Shown here: piece by piece, positions 30,285 to 40,643 of the stretch
Numbering within the stretch: the first letter of the stretch is position 1
Layout of the letters: every line of letters starts with the position of its first letter
NCBI RefSeq assembly: GCF_001050475.1
Contig: NZ_CP012034.1
Span: forward strand, 620,001 to 684,000
DNA from: Companilactobacillus ginsenosidimutans
GTDB taxonomy: Bacteria > Bacillota > Bacilli > Lactobacillales > Lactobacillaceae
Reading direction: 5' to 3'
Length of the DNA: 64,000 nt
The notes under the pieces: model-generated
Databases searched by the model: none
What the model saw: the letters and a program-made list of their open reading frames with translations, nothing else
Told to the model about the DNA's origin: nothing
Position numbers and translations under genes: made by a program

Positions 30285-30908
30285 ATGTCAAAAAACGAAG
30301 GATCAAAACAAACTCAAATACTTGAGTGCATCCACGACTACTTAGACGAACATGGTTATCCGCCAACGGTTCGTGAAATTTGTGAAGCAGTTGATCTTTC
30401 TTCAACTTCTACTGTCCACGGTCATTTATCTCGCTTAGAGAAAAAAGGATATATTCAAAGAGATCCAACTAAACCACGTGCACTTGAATTGACAATTTCA
30501 GGGCTTAATTTAATAGGTATAAAATCAAAAGAGATTCCTATTATTGGTACAGTTGCAGCTGGACAACCAATTTCCGCAGAACAGGATTTTGAAGGTACTT
30601 TCCCTATCCCACCTGACTTATCACGTGATTCTGGTGAATTATTCATGCTCAAAATTCATGGCGAAAGTATGATCAACGTTGGTATCCTAGATGGTGATCA
30701 AGTTATTGTCCATGAACAAAATACCGCAAACAATGGTGAAATCGTCATTGCAATGACTGAAGACATTGAAGCCACATGTAAGAGATTTTACGCAGAGAAT
30801 GGGCACTATAGACTTCAACCGGAAAATGATACCATGGATCCTATTATCTTAGAAAATGTTGAAATCGTCGGTAAAGTCGTTGGTCTTTATAGACCTCAAA
30901 TATTCTAA
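30285..30908 (+). CDS. lexA: SOS repressor LexA
   Basis: Represses DNA damage genes and self-cleaves when RecA filaments form. The 207 aa have an N-terminal winged helix-turn-helix ([33 protein letters not shown]), the cleavage site Ala92-Gly93 in VAAGQP, and the catalytic Ser128 (HGESM) and Lys166. AATGAGGTGTTCTA precedes the ATG. It is followed by its own terminator. Targets in this window include its own box and the boxes at 57.3 kb. Confidence 0.97.
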   Translation: MSKNEGSKQTQILECIHDYLDEHGYPPTVREICEAVDLSSTSTVHGHLSRLEKKGYIQRDPTKPRALELTISGLNLIGIKSKEIPIIGTVAAGQPISAEQDFEGTFPIPPDLSRDSGELFMLKIHGESMINVGILDGDQVIVHEQNTANNGEIVIAMTEDIEATCKRFYAENGHYRLQPENDTMDPIILENVEIVGKVVGLYRPQIF

Positions 30909-30913
30909 ACGTT

Positions 30914-30940
30914 ATCACACCATCTGGTGTGATTTTTTTT
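30914..30940 (+). terminator. Intrinsic terminator of lexA
   Basis: An 8-bp stem (ATCACACC with GGTGTGAT, 4-base loop) followed by eight T, starting six bases after the lexA stop codon. Confidence 0.88.
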
Positions 30941-30950
30941 GACAATTGGA

Positions 30951-30983
30951 CACAAAAAAAAGACTTGCGTATGCAAGTCTTTT
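30951..30983 (-). terminator. Intrinsic terminator of rplS
   Basis: Minus strand stem AAAAGACTTGC / GCAAGTCTTTT with a 4-base loop, followed by a T run. It faces the lexA terminator. Confidence 0.88.
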
Positions 30984-30995
30984 AAATTGTCATGA

Positions 30996-31349
30996 CTAGA
31001 TGTCACGACGACGTTCTTTAATACGTGCAGCTTTACCTGTACGATCACGAAGAAAGTATAGTTTACTACGACGTACACGACCATATCTAACAACATCGAC
31101 TTTATCAACACGAGGTGTGTTAAGTGGGAATGTTCTTTCAACACCAACACCACTTGACATCTTACGAACTGTATAAGTTTCGCTGATACCTGTACCGTGT
31201 TTCTTGATTACGACACCTTCGAATAACTGAATACGTTCACGAGTTCCTTCAACAACCTTAGCATGGACACGAACTGTGTCACCAGCGCGGAATTCTGGAA
31301 TGTCAGAACGTAATTGTTCTTTTGTAATTGCTTGAATTAATGGCTTCAT
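30996..31349 (-). CDS. rplS: Ribosomal protein L19
   Basis: 50S subunit protein at the 30S-50S interface. The 117 aa form starts at [16 protein letters not shown], the normal L19 start, with GGGAG upstream. IRLFEGVV-type (here [13 protein letters not shown]), [15 protein letters not shown] and [15 protein letters not shown] are family signatures. An in-frame extension of eight codons upstream is not supported by the usual L19 start. Confidence 0.97.
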   Translation of the reverse strand: MKPLIQAITKEQLRSDIPEFRAGDTVRVHAKVVEGTRERIQLFEGVVIKKHGTGISETYTVRKMSSGVGVERTFPLNTPRVDKVDVVRYGRVRRSKLYFLRDRTGKAARIKERRRDI

Positions 31350-31435
31350 TAATTTTTTCTCCCTATCCGACACTCATACATATCTTTATCTAATACACAG
31401 CGGAATATCGTTAATTGTGTTTAAACACTTCTAAT

Positions 31436-31464
31436 ATACTACATTATTTGTGATTACTTGTAAA
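31436..31464 (-). promoter_or_regulatory. Possible separate promoter and leader of rplS
   Basis: TTTACA directly after the trmD stop, 17-base spacer, TAGTAT (TATATT is an alternative -10 at a longer spacing). The resulting leader of about 80 bases before rplS can form a CACA/TGTG stem. Low-GC Gram-positives are known to carry an L19 leader motif here; a match could not be confirmed by eye. Confidence 0.4.
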
Positions 31465-32193
31465 CTACATTTCTGAACGAATTTCACGAAGTAACTTCTC
31501 TTCTTCCTTTGTCAGATCAATAGTTTCGAGCAAATCAGGACGTCTTATTAAAGTTTTTCTCAACGACTCTTTTAAACGCCAAATTCTAATTTTTTCATGA
31601 TTACCACTTGTTAATACCTCTGGTACTTCTTTACCACGAAAATCGGCTGGACGGGTATATTGTGGATATTCAAGTAATCCATGCGAGAACGACTCTTCCT
31701 CTGCTGAAAAATTATTACCGAGAACACCGGGAACAAATCGCATCGTAGCGTCAATCATACTCATTGTAGGTAATTCTCCACCTGTGAGAATGTAGTCCCC
31801 AATCGACACCTCATCAGTAACTAAATCTTTAATACGCTCGTCAAAGCCCTCGTAGTGTCCGCAAATGAATACTAACTGCTCTTCTTTTGCAAATGATTGG
31901 GCCATTTTTGTATCAAATGTTTTACCTGCAGGATCTAAAAGAACGACCCTTTTTTTACCAGGATTCTCCGTTTCCAAATAACTCATCGCATCATAAATTG
32001 GTTGAGCTTGTAAAAGCATCCCCGCTCCACCACCATAAGGGGTATCGTCAACATGATGCTGCTTATTAGTTGTAAAGTCACGGAAATCAATTACTTGTAA
32101 ATTGAGCAACCCTTTTTCTTGAGCTTTGCCAATTACAGATTCATTCAAAGCATCAAACATTCTTGGAAATATACTTAATATTGAAATATCCAT
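31465..32193 (-). CDS. trmD: tRNA (guanine-37-N1)-methyltransferase TrmD
   Basis: Methylates G37 next to the anticodon and so prevents frameshifting. The 242 aa form the SPOUT (deep trefoil knot) fold: [42 protein letters not shown] and the knot segment [12 protein letters not shown]. It overlaps the rimM stop by one base. Confidence 0.98.
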   Translation of the reverse strand: MDISILSIFPRMFDALNESVIGKAQEKGLLNLQVIDFRDFTTNKQHHVDDTPYGGGAGMLLQAQPIYDAMSYLETENPGKKRVVLLDPAGKTFDTKMAQSFAKEEQLVFICGHYEGFDERIKDLVTDEVSIGDYILTGGELPTMSMIDATMRFVPGVLGNNFSAEEESFSHGLLEYPQYTRPADFRGKEVPEVLTSGNHEKIRIWRLKESLRKTLIRRPDLLETIDLTKEEEKLLREIRSEM

Positions 32194-32708
32194 TAGTCTA
32201 TCAATCCATCCGGAAGATCAACATTGATAACTTTGTTATCAATATCGACTTTTTTTACTACATCTTCGATATACGGAATAAGTACTTCATCATACTTTGG
32301 ACCTTTAACCACCCAAACGTCGTTAGGACCCAATTCCATAATCTCTGTCACCTTACCAATTTCGCCTAGCTTTTCATCAACAACCGGCAAGCCAACAATC
32401 TGACTATATAAAAATTCACCTTCAGCCAACTCAGGCTTTATTTCATTAGAAGTAAACAACTCGTTACCTTTGTATTGTTCAACGTCATTAATATTATCGA
32501 ATCCTTTGAATTTCAATAGAATAAAATTCTTATGCTTACGAGACGACTCAATAGTAAATTCTTTGTTTCCAGCTTTTGATTTCATAATCAATTTGGAACC
32601 AGATTTAAATCGTTCCTCAGGAAAATCAGTGATAGAAATAACTCTTACTTCACCCTTGATACCATGAGTATTGACTATTTTGCCAACACGAAATAGTTTA
32701 TCTGACAT
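32193..32708 (-). CDS. rimM: 16S rRNA processing protein RimM
   Basis: Assists maturation of the 30S head. The 171 aa comprise an N-terminal RimM domain ([17 protein letters not shown]) and a PRC-barrel ([25 protein letters not shown]). It lies 69 bases after rpsP, with a hairpin between, and directly precedes trmD. Confidence 0.96.
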   Translation of the reverse strand: MSDKLFRVGKIVNTHGIKGEVRVISITDFPEERFKSGSKLIMKSKAGNKEFTIESSRKHKNFILLKFKGFDNINDVEQYKGNELFTSNEIKPELAEGEFLYSQIVGLPVVDEKLGEIGKVTEIMELGPNDVWVVKGPKYDEVLIPYIEDVVKKVDIDNKVINVDLPDGLID

Positions 32709-32722
32709 TTAATTCTCCATTT

Positions 32723-32767
32723 AAAAGAAAATAGGACCATGATAAAAGCAAGTTTTATCTGATCCTA
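32723..32767 (-). terminator. Intrinsic terminator or attenuator between rpsP and rimM
   Basis: Long, slightly imperfect stem on the minus strand (TAGGATC-A-GATAAAA pairing with TTTTATC-AT-GGTCCTA) followed by TTTTCTTTT. It would limit transcription from the strong rpsP promoter into rimM-trmD. Confidence 0.7.
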
Positions 32768-32777
32768 ATCGTCTTAA

Positions 32778-33050
32778 TTATTTTGTATACTTGCTTTCAT
32801 GATACTTTTGCATCAAACCATGTTTCTTAAGTAAGTTATGTACTGTATCTGAAGGTTGTGCACCTTTTTGTAACCAGTCCATGATCTTGTCATCATCTAA
32901 CTTAAGTTCTTCTGGTTGTGAGATTGGGTTGTAGTAACCAACTTGTTCGATGAAGCGGCCATCACGTGGAGCACGTGAATCTGCAACAACGATTCTATAG
33001 AAAGGTCTTAATTTACTACCCATACGTTTCATTCTAATTTTAACTGACAT
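32778..33050 (-). CDS. rpsP: Ribosomal protein S16
   Basis: 30S assembly protein of 90 aa; [33 protein letters not shown] (here spread over residues 3-35) is unmistakable. AGGAGGACATACA precedes the ATG. It has its own near-consensus promoter and a terminator-like hairpin behind it. Confidence 0.98.
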   Translation of the reverse strand: MSVKIRMKRMGSKLRPFYRIVVADSRAPRDGRFIEQVGYYNPISQPEELKLDDDKIMDWLQKGAQPSDTVHNLLKKHGLMQKYHESKYTK

Positions 33051-33082
33051 TGTATGTCCTCCTGAAATTTCTTAACTTTGTT

Positions 33083-33111
33083 AGTATACACAAAAATAGA
33101 TAGCATGTAAA
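33083..33111 (-). promoter_or_regulatory. Promoter of rpsP
   Basis: Minus strand TTTACA, 17-base spacer, TATACT; predicted transcription start about 25 bases before the rpsP start codon. Confidence 0.75.
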
Positions 33112-33140
33112 GGAAAAAACTTTACACCCATCCGTTTTTT

Positions 33141-34580
33141 TTAATTACTCTTGAATCGCTTAATTTTCTTTAAACGTTTCTTCTTATTTTTCTTCTGCTT
33201 ACGTACCATGGAGTGCATTGCCATCTTACCGAGACGCCCTTGGACACCATTCCCCATAAGTTGATCCATACCGTTCATGTTACCCTTACTCATTTGTTTC
33301 ATCATATCTTGAGACTGTTTGAATTGCTTAATCATACGGTTAACTTCTTGAACAGAACGACCTGATCCAGCAGCAATTCTACGTCTTCTAGAAGGGTTTA
33401 GAAGTTTTGGATCTTCTCGTTCCTTCGGAGTCATCGAATAAACAATGGCCTTCAGGTGAGAAATATCTTTTTCATCAATATTAACATTTGCCAAGGCTGG
33501 GTTATTTGCCATACCTGGAATCATTTTCATAATTTCATCGAGTGGACCCATTTTTTGAATTTGATCCATTTGATCAATAAAGTCGTTAAAATCAAAGCTA
33601 TTCGCCTTAATTTTTTCAGCCATGTCTTCTGCTTGCTTCTGATCATACTCTTTTTGAGTTTTTTCAATCAAGGTAAGCATATCACCCATACCAAGAATTC
33701 TATTCGCCATTCTATCAGGATGGAAAACGTCTAGTTGGTCAAGTTTTTCTCCTTGACCAATAAACTTGATTGGTTTTCCAGTTACAGCACGAATTGATAG
33801 CGCTGCACCACCACGAGTGTCACCATCAAGTTTTGTAAGTACAACACCGGTGATATCGAGTTGCTCATCAAAACCAGCAGCAACTTTGGCTGCAACTTGA
33901 CCTGTCATTGAATCAGCAACAAATAAAATTTCATTTGGTTGCGCTAATTCTTTGATTTGCTTTAATTCGTCCATCAATTTCTCATCGATTTCCAAACGTC
34001 CGGCAGTATCAATAATTACATAATCATTTTTATTTTCAGCAGCCTTAGCCAATCCATTTCGAACAATATCAACTGGGTTCTTGTCAGTACCTTCTTCATA
34101 CACAGGTGCACCGACTTGTTCAGCAACAGTCTTCAATTGTTCAATTGCAGCTGGACGATAAACATCCCCTGCAATAAATAATGGACGAGCTTTATCATTA
34201 GCCATTAAATATTTTGCAAGTTTACCAGCTGTAGTAGTTTTACCAGCACCTTGGAGACCAACCATCATGATGATTGTTGGAATATGGGGAGCTTTATTTA
34301 ACGGAACAGCTTCAGTTCCCATGAGTTTAGTTAACTCATCATCAACAATTTTTACGACTTGTTGTGATGGAGTTAAGCTATCCATAACTTCAGCGCCTAA
34401 TGAACGCTCTCTAACTTGTTTAATAAAGTCTTTAACAACATCAAAGTTAACATCAGCTTCTAACAAAGCCATTCTAACTTCGCGCATCACAGTACGGACG
34501 TCGTCTTCAGATAATTTACCCTTTCCTCTTAAAGAAGAAAAAACTTTATTAAGTCTTTCGCTTAAACCTTCAAAAGCCAT
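33141..34580 (-). CDS. ffh: Signal recognition particle protein Ffh (SRP54)
   Basis: Binds signal sequences on nascent membrane proteins and, with 4.5S RNA and FtsY, delivers them to the translocon. The 479 aa have an N domain (1-90), a G domain with GLQGAGKTT (108-116), DTAGRLEID and TKLDGDTRGGAALS, and a Met-rich M domain (from about 300) with the SGRSVQEVNRMIKQF signature. The C-terminus is strongly Lys-rich. It is coupled in order to ylxM and ftsY, as in other Firmicutes. Confidence 0.98.
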   Translation of the reverse strand: MAFEGLSERLNKVFSSLRGKGKLSEDDVRTVMREVRMALLEADVNFDVVKDFIKQVRERSLGAEVMDSLTPSQQVVKIVDDELTKLMGTEAVPLNKAPHIPTIIMMVGLQGAGKTTTAGKLAKYLMANDKARPLFIAGDVYRPAAIEQLKTVAEQVGAPVYEEGTDKNPVDIVRNGLAKAAENKNDYVIIDTAGRLEIDEKLMDELKQIKELAQPNEILFVADSMTGQVAAKVAAGFDEQLDITGVVLTKLDGDTRGGAALSIRAVTGKPIKFIGQGEKLDQLDVFHPDRMANRILGMGDMLTLIEKTQKEYDQKQAEDMAEKIKANSFDFNDFIDQMDQIQKMGPLDEIMKMIPGMANNPALANVNIDEKDISHLKAIVYSMTPKEREDPKLLNPSRRRRIAAGSGRSVQEVNRMIKQFKQSQDMMKQMSKGNMNGMDQLMGNGVQGRLGKMAMHSMVRKQKKNKKKRLKKIKRFKSN

Positions 34581-34592
34581 ATTTAACTCCTA

Positions 34593-34934
34593 TTACATCT
34601 CATTTATTTTTGAAATACGAGTGACTAAAGCAAGTAATTCTTTGTCATTCGAATATTTATTTGATACTAGATTACTTAATTCATTTGCAATATCATCAAT
34701 TTCTTGAGTTTTATCAATTAAATTAAGTTCTTTCTCAAATCTTTCCAACGAAGAAACGGACCGGTGAATATTGTCTAACACGGCTTGTCTTGAGACATGC
34801 AACTGTTCGGCAATTTCACCTAATGAAAAATCTTCAACATAATATAAGTTCATATATTTGTCTTGTTTACTCGTAAGTAACGTATGGTAAAAATTGTACA
34901 ACAAATTTATCTCATTCGTCTTTTTCATATCCAT
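34593..34934 (-). CDS. ylxM: YlxM/p13 family SRP-associated DNA-binding-like protein
   Basis: Small protein (113 aa) with a helix-turn-helix resembling sigma-factor region 4 (KQDKYMNLYYVEDFSLGEIA, then QLHVSRQAVLDNIHR). YlxM is always found next to ffh or ftsY and has been linked to SRP function in streptococci. The ATG with AGGTGAATAAA upstream is chosen; it lies one base after the ftsY stop codon. Confidence 0.92.
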   Translation of the reverse strand: MDMKKTNEINLLYNFYHTLLTSKQDKYMNLYYVEDFSLGEIAEQLHVSRQAVLDNIHRSVSSLERFEKELNLIDKTQEIDDIANELSNLVSNKYSNDKELLALVTRISKINEM

Positions 34935-34935
34935 T

Positions 34936-36363
34936 TTATTCACCTGAATCGACAATCAAGTCCTTAAACAATCCATAAATGAATTTCTCAGCGTCAAAAT
35001 CACGCAGATCGTCCATTTGCTCGCCTAATCCTACTAATTTAACTGGTAAATGCAATTCATTTCGAATTGGCAGTACAATCCCACCTTGGGAACTTCCATC
35101 TAACTTAGTTAAAACAATTCCAGTAACGTTGGTAGTCTCATTAAATTGTTTAGCCTGGCTTAATGCGTTTTGACCGGTTGAACCATCTAGTACCAGTAAG
35201 ACCTCCTGCGGTGCATCTGGCAACTCTTTAGTAATGACACGTTTGATTTTTTCAAGTTCACGCATCAAGTTTTGCTTATTCTGGAGACGTCCGGCAGTGT
35301 CAACCAACAGTATATCAAAGTCCTCATTAATTGCACGTTGAACAGCATCATAAACAACTGACGCCGGATCTGTTTGAGCAGCTTTGGCCTCAACAGGAAC
35401 ATTGACTCTTTTTCCCCAAACCTGAAGTTGTTCAATCGCTCCAGCTCTAAATGTATCACCCGCAGCTAATAGAACTTTCTTACCTTGAGACTGGAACCTA
35501 TGAGCCAATTTTCCGATGGTAGTTGTCTTTCCGGCACCGTTAACCCCGACAAATAAGAACACTGTAGGATTCTTATCTTGACTGAAGTGTAAAGTGTTAT
35601 CTTCTTCTTTACCTTCTTCATCATACATATCAACTAATTTTTCGACAATGACATCAGAAACATCAGCACGCTTCTTTACGTTCTTCAGTTTCACTTCTTC
35701 ACGAAGTTCATCCGAAATTCTCATCGCAGTTTCGTATCCAACATCAGATTCAATGAGTAGCTCTTCAAGGTCATCAAAGAACTCTTCATCGACACTTCTG
35801 AAGTTAGCTAGGAATTTGTTGAAACGAGCACTAAAAGATGTACGGCTTTTTTTCAATCCTTCGTCATATTCTTTGACATCATCTTTTTCATCTGAATTAG
35901 TTTCAGATTCTTGTACAGATCCATCAGTGGCATCTTCAGTTGTTTGCGTATCATTTTCTTCTAAAACATTTGTTTCGGTTTCTTCAGGTTGTGTTTCAGT
36001 AGACTTATCTTCTACAGATTCGGTTGATGATGAATCCGAAGTTGAAACTTCTGAATCAGTTGATTCCTCCTCAAGCTTTGTTGAGTCGTTAGACTTTTCT
36101 ACACTTGAATCTGATTCAGTTTCTTCATTCGATTCTGAAGAAATTTCAGATTCGGATTTTTTTGCATTAGCGTCCTCGTCTTTATCATCTTCAGACTTTG
36201 AAGTTGCTTGTGGCTTTTCTTCAACCACAGAAGTATCATCTGGACTAACTTGATCACTGGACTGTTGATCAGTTTGTTCCTCATTCACTTCTTCATTTTG
36301 TTTCTTCTCATCTTCTTTATCATTGCCAGAAAAGGCTTTTTTAATCCTATCAAAAAGTCCCAT
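34936..36363 (-). CDS. ftsY: Signal recognition particle receptor FtsY
   Basis: Membrane-associated GTPase that receives the SRP-ribosome complex. The 475 aa open with a basic amphipathic start (MGLFDRIKKAF), continue with an acidic, Glu/Ser/Thr-rich low-complexity region to about residue 165, then the N domain and a G domain with GVNGAGKTT (about 273-281), DTAGRLQNK and TKLDGSSQGG. The acidic region varies freely in this family. Confidence 0.98.
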   Translation of the reverse strand: MGLFDRIKKAFSGNDKEDEKKQNEEVNEEQTDQQSSDQVSPDDTSVVEEKPQATSKSEDDKDEDANAKKSESEISSESNEETESDSSVEKSNDSTKLEEESTDSEVSTSDSSSTESVEDKSTETQPEETETNVLEENDTQTTEDATDGSVQESETNSDEKDDVKEYDEGLKKSRTSFSARFNKFLANFRSVDEEFFDDLEELLIESDVGYETAMRISDELREEVKLKNVKKRADVSDVIVEKLVDMYDEEGKEEDNTLHFSQDKNPTVFLFVGVNGAGKTTTIGKLAHRFQSQGKKVLLAAGDTFRAGAIEQLQVWGKRVNVPVEAKAAQTDPASVVYDAVQRAINEDFDILLVDTAGRLQNKQNLMRELEKIKRVITKELPDAPQEVLLVLDGSTGQNALSQAKQFNETTNVTGIVLTKLDGSSQGGIVLPIRNELHLPVKLVGLGEQMDDLRDFDAEKFIYGLFKDLIVDSGE

Positions 36364-36371
36364 GTTTACTC

Positions 36372-39300
36372 CTATTCCTTTATCTCAACAGTTAGAACCC
36401 TGGATACACCAGATTCTTCCATTGTAACCCCGTATAGCCGATTAACATTCATCATCGTCCCCTTACGGTGGGTTATTACGATAAATTCAGTATTGTCATC
36501 ATAACGATTTAAATAATTAGCAAAACGATAAACATTTGCATCATCTAACGAAGCTTCAACTTCATCAAGAATACAAAATGGCACTGGATTAACTTTAATA
36601 ATTGCAAAAAGTAATGTGATTGCCGTTAATGCCTTTTCACCACCAGATAATAAGCTTAAACGTTGGAATTTCTTCCCGGGTGGCTGTGCAATAATCTCGA
36701 TTCCCGTCGCCAACATATCGTTTGGCTCAGTTAGTACTAGTTTAGCACGACCACCAGCAAACATTTCTGGGAAAATAACCTCAAATGCCGCTGCCACATC
36801 ATCAAATGTTTTTTTGAATCTGGTAATAACTTCATTATCCATCTCAGACATTGTATCAAGCAATTGCTTCCTAGCTTTAACCAAATCATCTTGTTGTGAA
36901 GTTAAGAACTCATACCTATCTTTGACTGCATCGTATTCGTCAATTGCGGAAATATTAACATTTCCAAGCTCTTTAATACCCATCTTCAAAAGATGTGCAT
37001 CATGTTTAAGCTGTTTAGTGTCAATATTGTCTTCTTTTATTTCAGCAATCGCTGCCTCATAAGTTATTTGGTACTGCTCTGATAATACATCAAGTCTGCC
37101 GTTCATATCATTTGAAAGCTTCGTGGACTTAATAGCCAAATTCTCTTGTTGATCAGAAGCTGATTTTTGCAAATCGAAATTTCTTTGTGCTTCCTGATTC
37201 AGTCGTTCTGATTCATCATACTTGGTTTTTCTCTCAGTTTGGAGCTTTTGCAAATCCAACTTAATGGTTTGAATCTGTTTGTCTAATGACTGGACTCGCT
37301 CCTTAATTGCCGAATTGTTTGTATCAAGCTTTTGTCGTTCTGAATTCAATGCTTCCAATTGAGATTGTAAACTTTCAGATTGTTCATTGTTTTCGCTTAT
37401 TTCAGATTTTAGTCGTTTAATCTGATCTGATTCATTTTTAAAGTTACTTTTGACAACTACAAGTTGAGTCTGTAACTCTTGCATCTGTTTATTGGTTTTT
37501 TCTTGTTCAGAATCAAAGTCATTAAGTACTTTTTGTTTGTGTTCAATATCTACTTGCAAATCAGCAATTGACTGTTTAAGTGTTTTTGAAGCTTCAACTT
37601 GATTTTGCAATTCATTTTCGATATCTGTACGTTCTGATTGAGTACGTTTCTGGTTGTATTGCAATGCTTCCTGTTGCTCTTGCAAATGCTTTTGTTCATT
37701 TTTATGGCTAGAAAGCTGATTCTCAAGTTGGTTCTTTGATTCCGTATATTTCTTCAACTCATCACTAATTGATTCATTTTCTTTACGCAATTGAATTAGT
37801 TGTTCACGTAACCTTTGAACGCTTCTTTGTTTCTCATCAATATCGTGTTCTTGCTTTGAAAGCTTTTCAGTTAAACTATCTAACTCTTCTTTACGCGTTA
37901 AAATGCTACTATTGAATCTACGTTGTTGACCACCAGTCATAGATCCACCAGCATTTACGACGTTACCATCAATAGTTACAACTCGATATTTTCTACCAAC
38001 CGCGGCGGATGCCCTGGTGGCGGCATTAATATCTCTAGCGACGATAACATTGCCTAAAATACTTTTTATAACATTACTAACTTCTGATTTGAAATTAATT
38101 AAATCAGCAGCTATCCCAATATAGCCATCAACATTTTTTACTTTGTCTAAATCTGTGGAATAAATATTTCTTGGCTTGATAATACTTAGAGGCAGAAAAG
38201 TCGCACGTCCCCCTCGATTTGTACGTAAATAATTAATACCTTTTTTTGCGGATTCCTCATTTTTAGTAACAATGGATTGAAGTTGATTCCCAGCTATAGT
38301 TTCAATAGCAACTTGATATTGCTGCGGAACCTCGATTAATTCAGCAATGGCACCAACGATACCGCCAATTTCTGTACTGTTATTCAAAACGTTCTTTGCA
38401 CCATCGTAAAATCCGGCATGTTCGTGTTCCATATTTTCCAGAACATTTTTTCTTGCCTTAGTTTCTTGAACATTTTCCAACAGCTTCAGATAAACCGAAT
38501 TCTCACTTTGACCTTCTTCGGTAATCTTTTGCATGGAATGTTCGAGCTTTTGACTTTTACTAACCAAATCCTCATTTTCATTATCTAACTTTTTTATTTC
38601 CTCTCGTACTTGAGTAATTTTGACATTTGAATTATTCAAATAGCGGACTACCTCAGCCAAACGTTTTTCTTGGTCAGCTGATTGTGAGGCAATTCTGGTC
38701 AATTGCTTATTAGAAAATTTTTGTTCATTAGAATTGGAGACTTGCTCTTGAAGTGAATTTACATAATTATCCCTTGCATCCGAAATACTCTTATTTAATT
38801 CTTCTGGAGTTTTATCTTGGATTTGTTTAATTTCAGAAATTTGCTTTGAAAGCAAATTAATCTGTGACCGATAATCAGAGAGTTTTTTTTGTCTATCTTC
38901 CAAATCAGATTTCTTTTCTTGATTATCAGTTGATAAATTGGAGATTCTTTCGCTGATGGAATTCTTACTTGATGCATTAAATCCATTTCGCTCATCCGAA
39001 ACAGCAATCTGTCCATTCAATTTTTCTAATTCTCTGGTTGTTGATACTAACTGATCTTGTTTTGTATCAATGCTAGATACTATTCGATTAACGTCTTCAC
39101 GATTTCGATTAACTTGAAGATTTGATTGTTTAACTTGATTATCAATATTTTTAAGGCTGGCTTTGACCTCATCAATTTCTTTTTGAATTCCAGACTTTTG
39201 ATCGGCCAAATCCTTAATTTCAAGAGCAAGGATTTGTTGATACAAAGCATCATATTTACCCTTTTGTTCCTGATAATCACGTGCAATACTAGCTTGTTTC

Positions 39301-39917
39301 TTCAAAGGTTCAACCCGTTGAGATAATTCTGAAACAATATCCGAAACTCGATGTAAGTTATCAGTTGTTTCCTCAAGCTTGTTCTCAGCCTGTTGTTTCT
39401 TTTGTTTGAACAACGAGACACCAGCAGATTCTTCAATAATACTTCTACGTTCGACTGGCTTGCTATTAAAGATTTCTTCAACTCTACCCTGAGAAATAAT
39501 TGAAAATGACTGTTTTCCCATTCCTGAATCCATAAAAATTTCATTGATATCTTTTAGACGACAATTTTTATTGTTAATCGAAAATTCACTATCCCCATTT
39601 CGGAATAGCTTTCTTTTAATAGTAACGTTTTCTTGTTGTGACTTTAATTCGTGATTTGAATTATCAAATTGTAAAGTAACCTCAGCACGATTCATTTGTG
39701 GCCGAGTATCACTACCGGCGAATATTACGTCAACCATTTTGTCACCACGCAAACTGCGTGCTGATTGTTCCCCCATGACCCAGCGGATAGCTTCTGTAAT
39801 ATTTGATTTTCCACTACCGTTAGGTCCAACAATTCCGGTTATTCCGGAAGTAAAATCGATCTTGGTTTTGTCAGCAAATGACTTAAACCCGTTGATCGTC
39901 AATGATTTTAATGGCAT
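36372..39917 (-). CDS. smc: Chromosome segregation ATPase SMC
   Basis: Condensin core that loads on DNA with ScpAB and organises replicated chromosomes. At 1181 aa it has full length: Walker A GPNGSGKS (31-38), coiled coil (about 165-500), hinge (about 510-670, with GGRATFLPL and the GG-rich GGSMTGG), returning coiled coil (about 670-1000), the ABC signature LSGGEKALTA and Walker B CILDEVEASLDDANV. It lies between rnc and ftsY, the conserved Firmicutes order. Confidence 0.98.
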   Translation of the reverse strand: MPLKSLTINGFKSFADKTKIDFTSGITGIVGPNGSGKSNITEAIRWVMGEQSARSLRGDKMVDVIFAGSDTRPQMNRAEVTLQFDNSNHELKSQQENVTIKRKLFRNGDSEFSINNKNCRLKDINEIFMDSGMGKQSFSIISQGRVEEIFNSKPVERRSIIEESAGVSLFKQKKQQAENKLEETTDNLHRVSDIVSELSQRVEPLKKQASIARDYQEQKGKYDALYQQILALEIKDLADQKSGIQKEIDEVKASLKNIDNQVKQSNLQVNRNREDVNRIVSSIDTKQDQLVSTTRELEKLNGQIAVSDERNGFNASSKNSISERISNLSTDNQEKKSDLEDRQKKLSDYRSQINLLSKQISEIKQIQDKTPEELNKSISDARDNYVNSLQEQVSNSNEQKFSNKQLTRIASQSADQEKRLAEVVRYLNNSNVKITQVREEIKKLDNENEDLVSKSQKLEHSMQKITEEGQSENSVYLKLLENVQETKARKNVLENMEHEHAGFYDGAKNVLNNSTEIGGIVGAIAELIEVPQQYQVAIETIAGNQLQSIVTKNEESAKKGINYLRTNRGGRATFLPLSIIKPRNIYSTDLDKVKNVDGYIGIAADLINFKSEVSNVIKSILGNVIVARDINAATRASAAVGRKYRVVTIDGNVVNAGGSMTGGQQRRFNSSILTRKEELDSLTEKLSKQEHDIDEKQRSVQRLREQLIQLRKENESISDELKKYTESKNQLENQLSSHKNEQKHLQEQQEALQYNQKRTQSERTDIENELQNQVEASKTLKQSIADLQVDIEHKQKVLNDFDSEQEKTNKQMQELQTQLVVVKSNFKNESDQIKRLKSEISENNEQSESLQSQLEALNSERQKLDTNNSAIKERVQSLDKQIQTIKLDLQKLQTERKTKYDESERLNQEAQRNFDLQKSASDQQENLAIKSTKLSNDMNGRLDVLSEQYQITYEAAIAEIKEDNIDTKQLKHDAHLLKMGIKELGNVNISAIDEYDAVKDRYEFLTSQQDDLVKARKQLLDTMSEMDNEVITRFKKTFDDVAAAFEVIFPEMFAGGRAKLVLTEPNDMLATGIEIIAQPPGKKFQRLSLLSGGEKALTAITLLFAIIKVNPVPFCILDEVEASLDDANVYRFANYLNRYDDNTEFIVITHRKGTMMNVNRLYGVTMEESGVSRVLTVEIKE

Positions 39918-39927
39918 AAATTAACTC

Positions 39928-40617
39928 CTATAACTCTTCTAGTGCACGTTTTGCAGCCATTTGTTCCGCGTGTTTTTTACTATAACCATAGCCTTTTGAT
40001 AGAACCTTCTTATTTACAACGAGTTCAATTTCAAATTTTTTGTCATGGTCAGGTCCTTCTTCATCTATCACCTGATAATTAATATCGACTTCTCCAGCCT
40101 GTTGCAGTTTCTCTTGAAGATGTGTCTTGAAATCTGTGTCTTCAGAAAATTCACCAGAAGCAATATGTGGATAAACAACTTGTGTTAAGAATTGTTCAAC
40201 TACTTCATTACCTTGATCAAGATAAAGAGCACCGTTGAAAGCCTCAAAAATATCTTCAAGCAATGTATGTCTTTGACGAGCACCTTGTTTTTCTTCACCT
40301 CGGCCAATTTGTAAATACTTGTCGATGTGAATTTGCTTTGCAAATCGAGCAAAACTATCTGTTCTAACAATGTCTGACCTCAAACGCGTCAATTTCCCCT
40401 CAGGTAATTCTGGAAAATGTGTGAAAAGATACTCTGAAATATTAATTTCCAGTACAGCATCCCCTAAAAACTCTAAACGTTCGTAGTCTCCAATGTTAAG
40501 GTCTCGGTGTTCATTATCATAAGATGAATGTGTCATTGCACGCTCAACCAATTTCTTATCGTTAAACGAAATACCGTAATCTTCTTTTAATAAATCAAAA
40601 AATTTAGGATCTAACAT
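39928..40617 (-). CDS. rnc: Ribonuclease III
   Basis: Cuts double-stranded RNA in rRNA processing and RNA turnover. The 229 aa have the catalytic signature ERLEFLGDAVLE, a second acidic site (LLEDIFEAFNGALYLD) and a C-terminal double-stranded RNA-binding domain ending in GYSKKHAEQMAAKRALE. It starts its own transcription unit after the acpP terminator. Confidence 0.97.
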   Translation of the reverse strand: MLDPKFFDLLKEDYGISFNDKKLVERAMTHSSYDNEHRDLNIGDYERLEFLGDAVLEINISEYLFTHFPELPEGKLTRLRSDIVRTDSFARFAKQIHIDKYLQIGRGEEKQGARQRHTLLEDIFEAFNGALYLDQGNEVVEQFLTQVVYPHIASGEFSEDTDFKTHLQEKLQQAGEVDINYQVIDEEGPDHDKKFEIELVVNKKVLSKGYGYSKKHAEQMAAKRALEEL

Positions 40618-40643
40618 AGTTCGACTCCCTTCAAATACTTCTC

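Noticed and set aside
35594..36253. Long plus-strand open frame of 219 codons opposite ftsY
   Set aside because: It is Ser-rich and arises from the Glu/Ser-rich repeat region of ftsY read on the other strand; no ribosome binding site.
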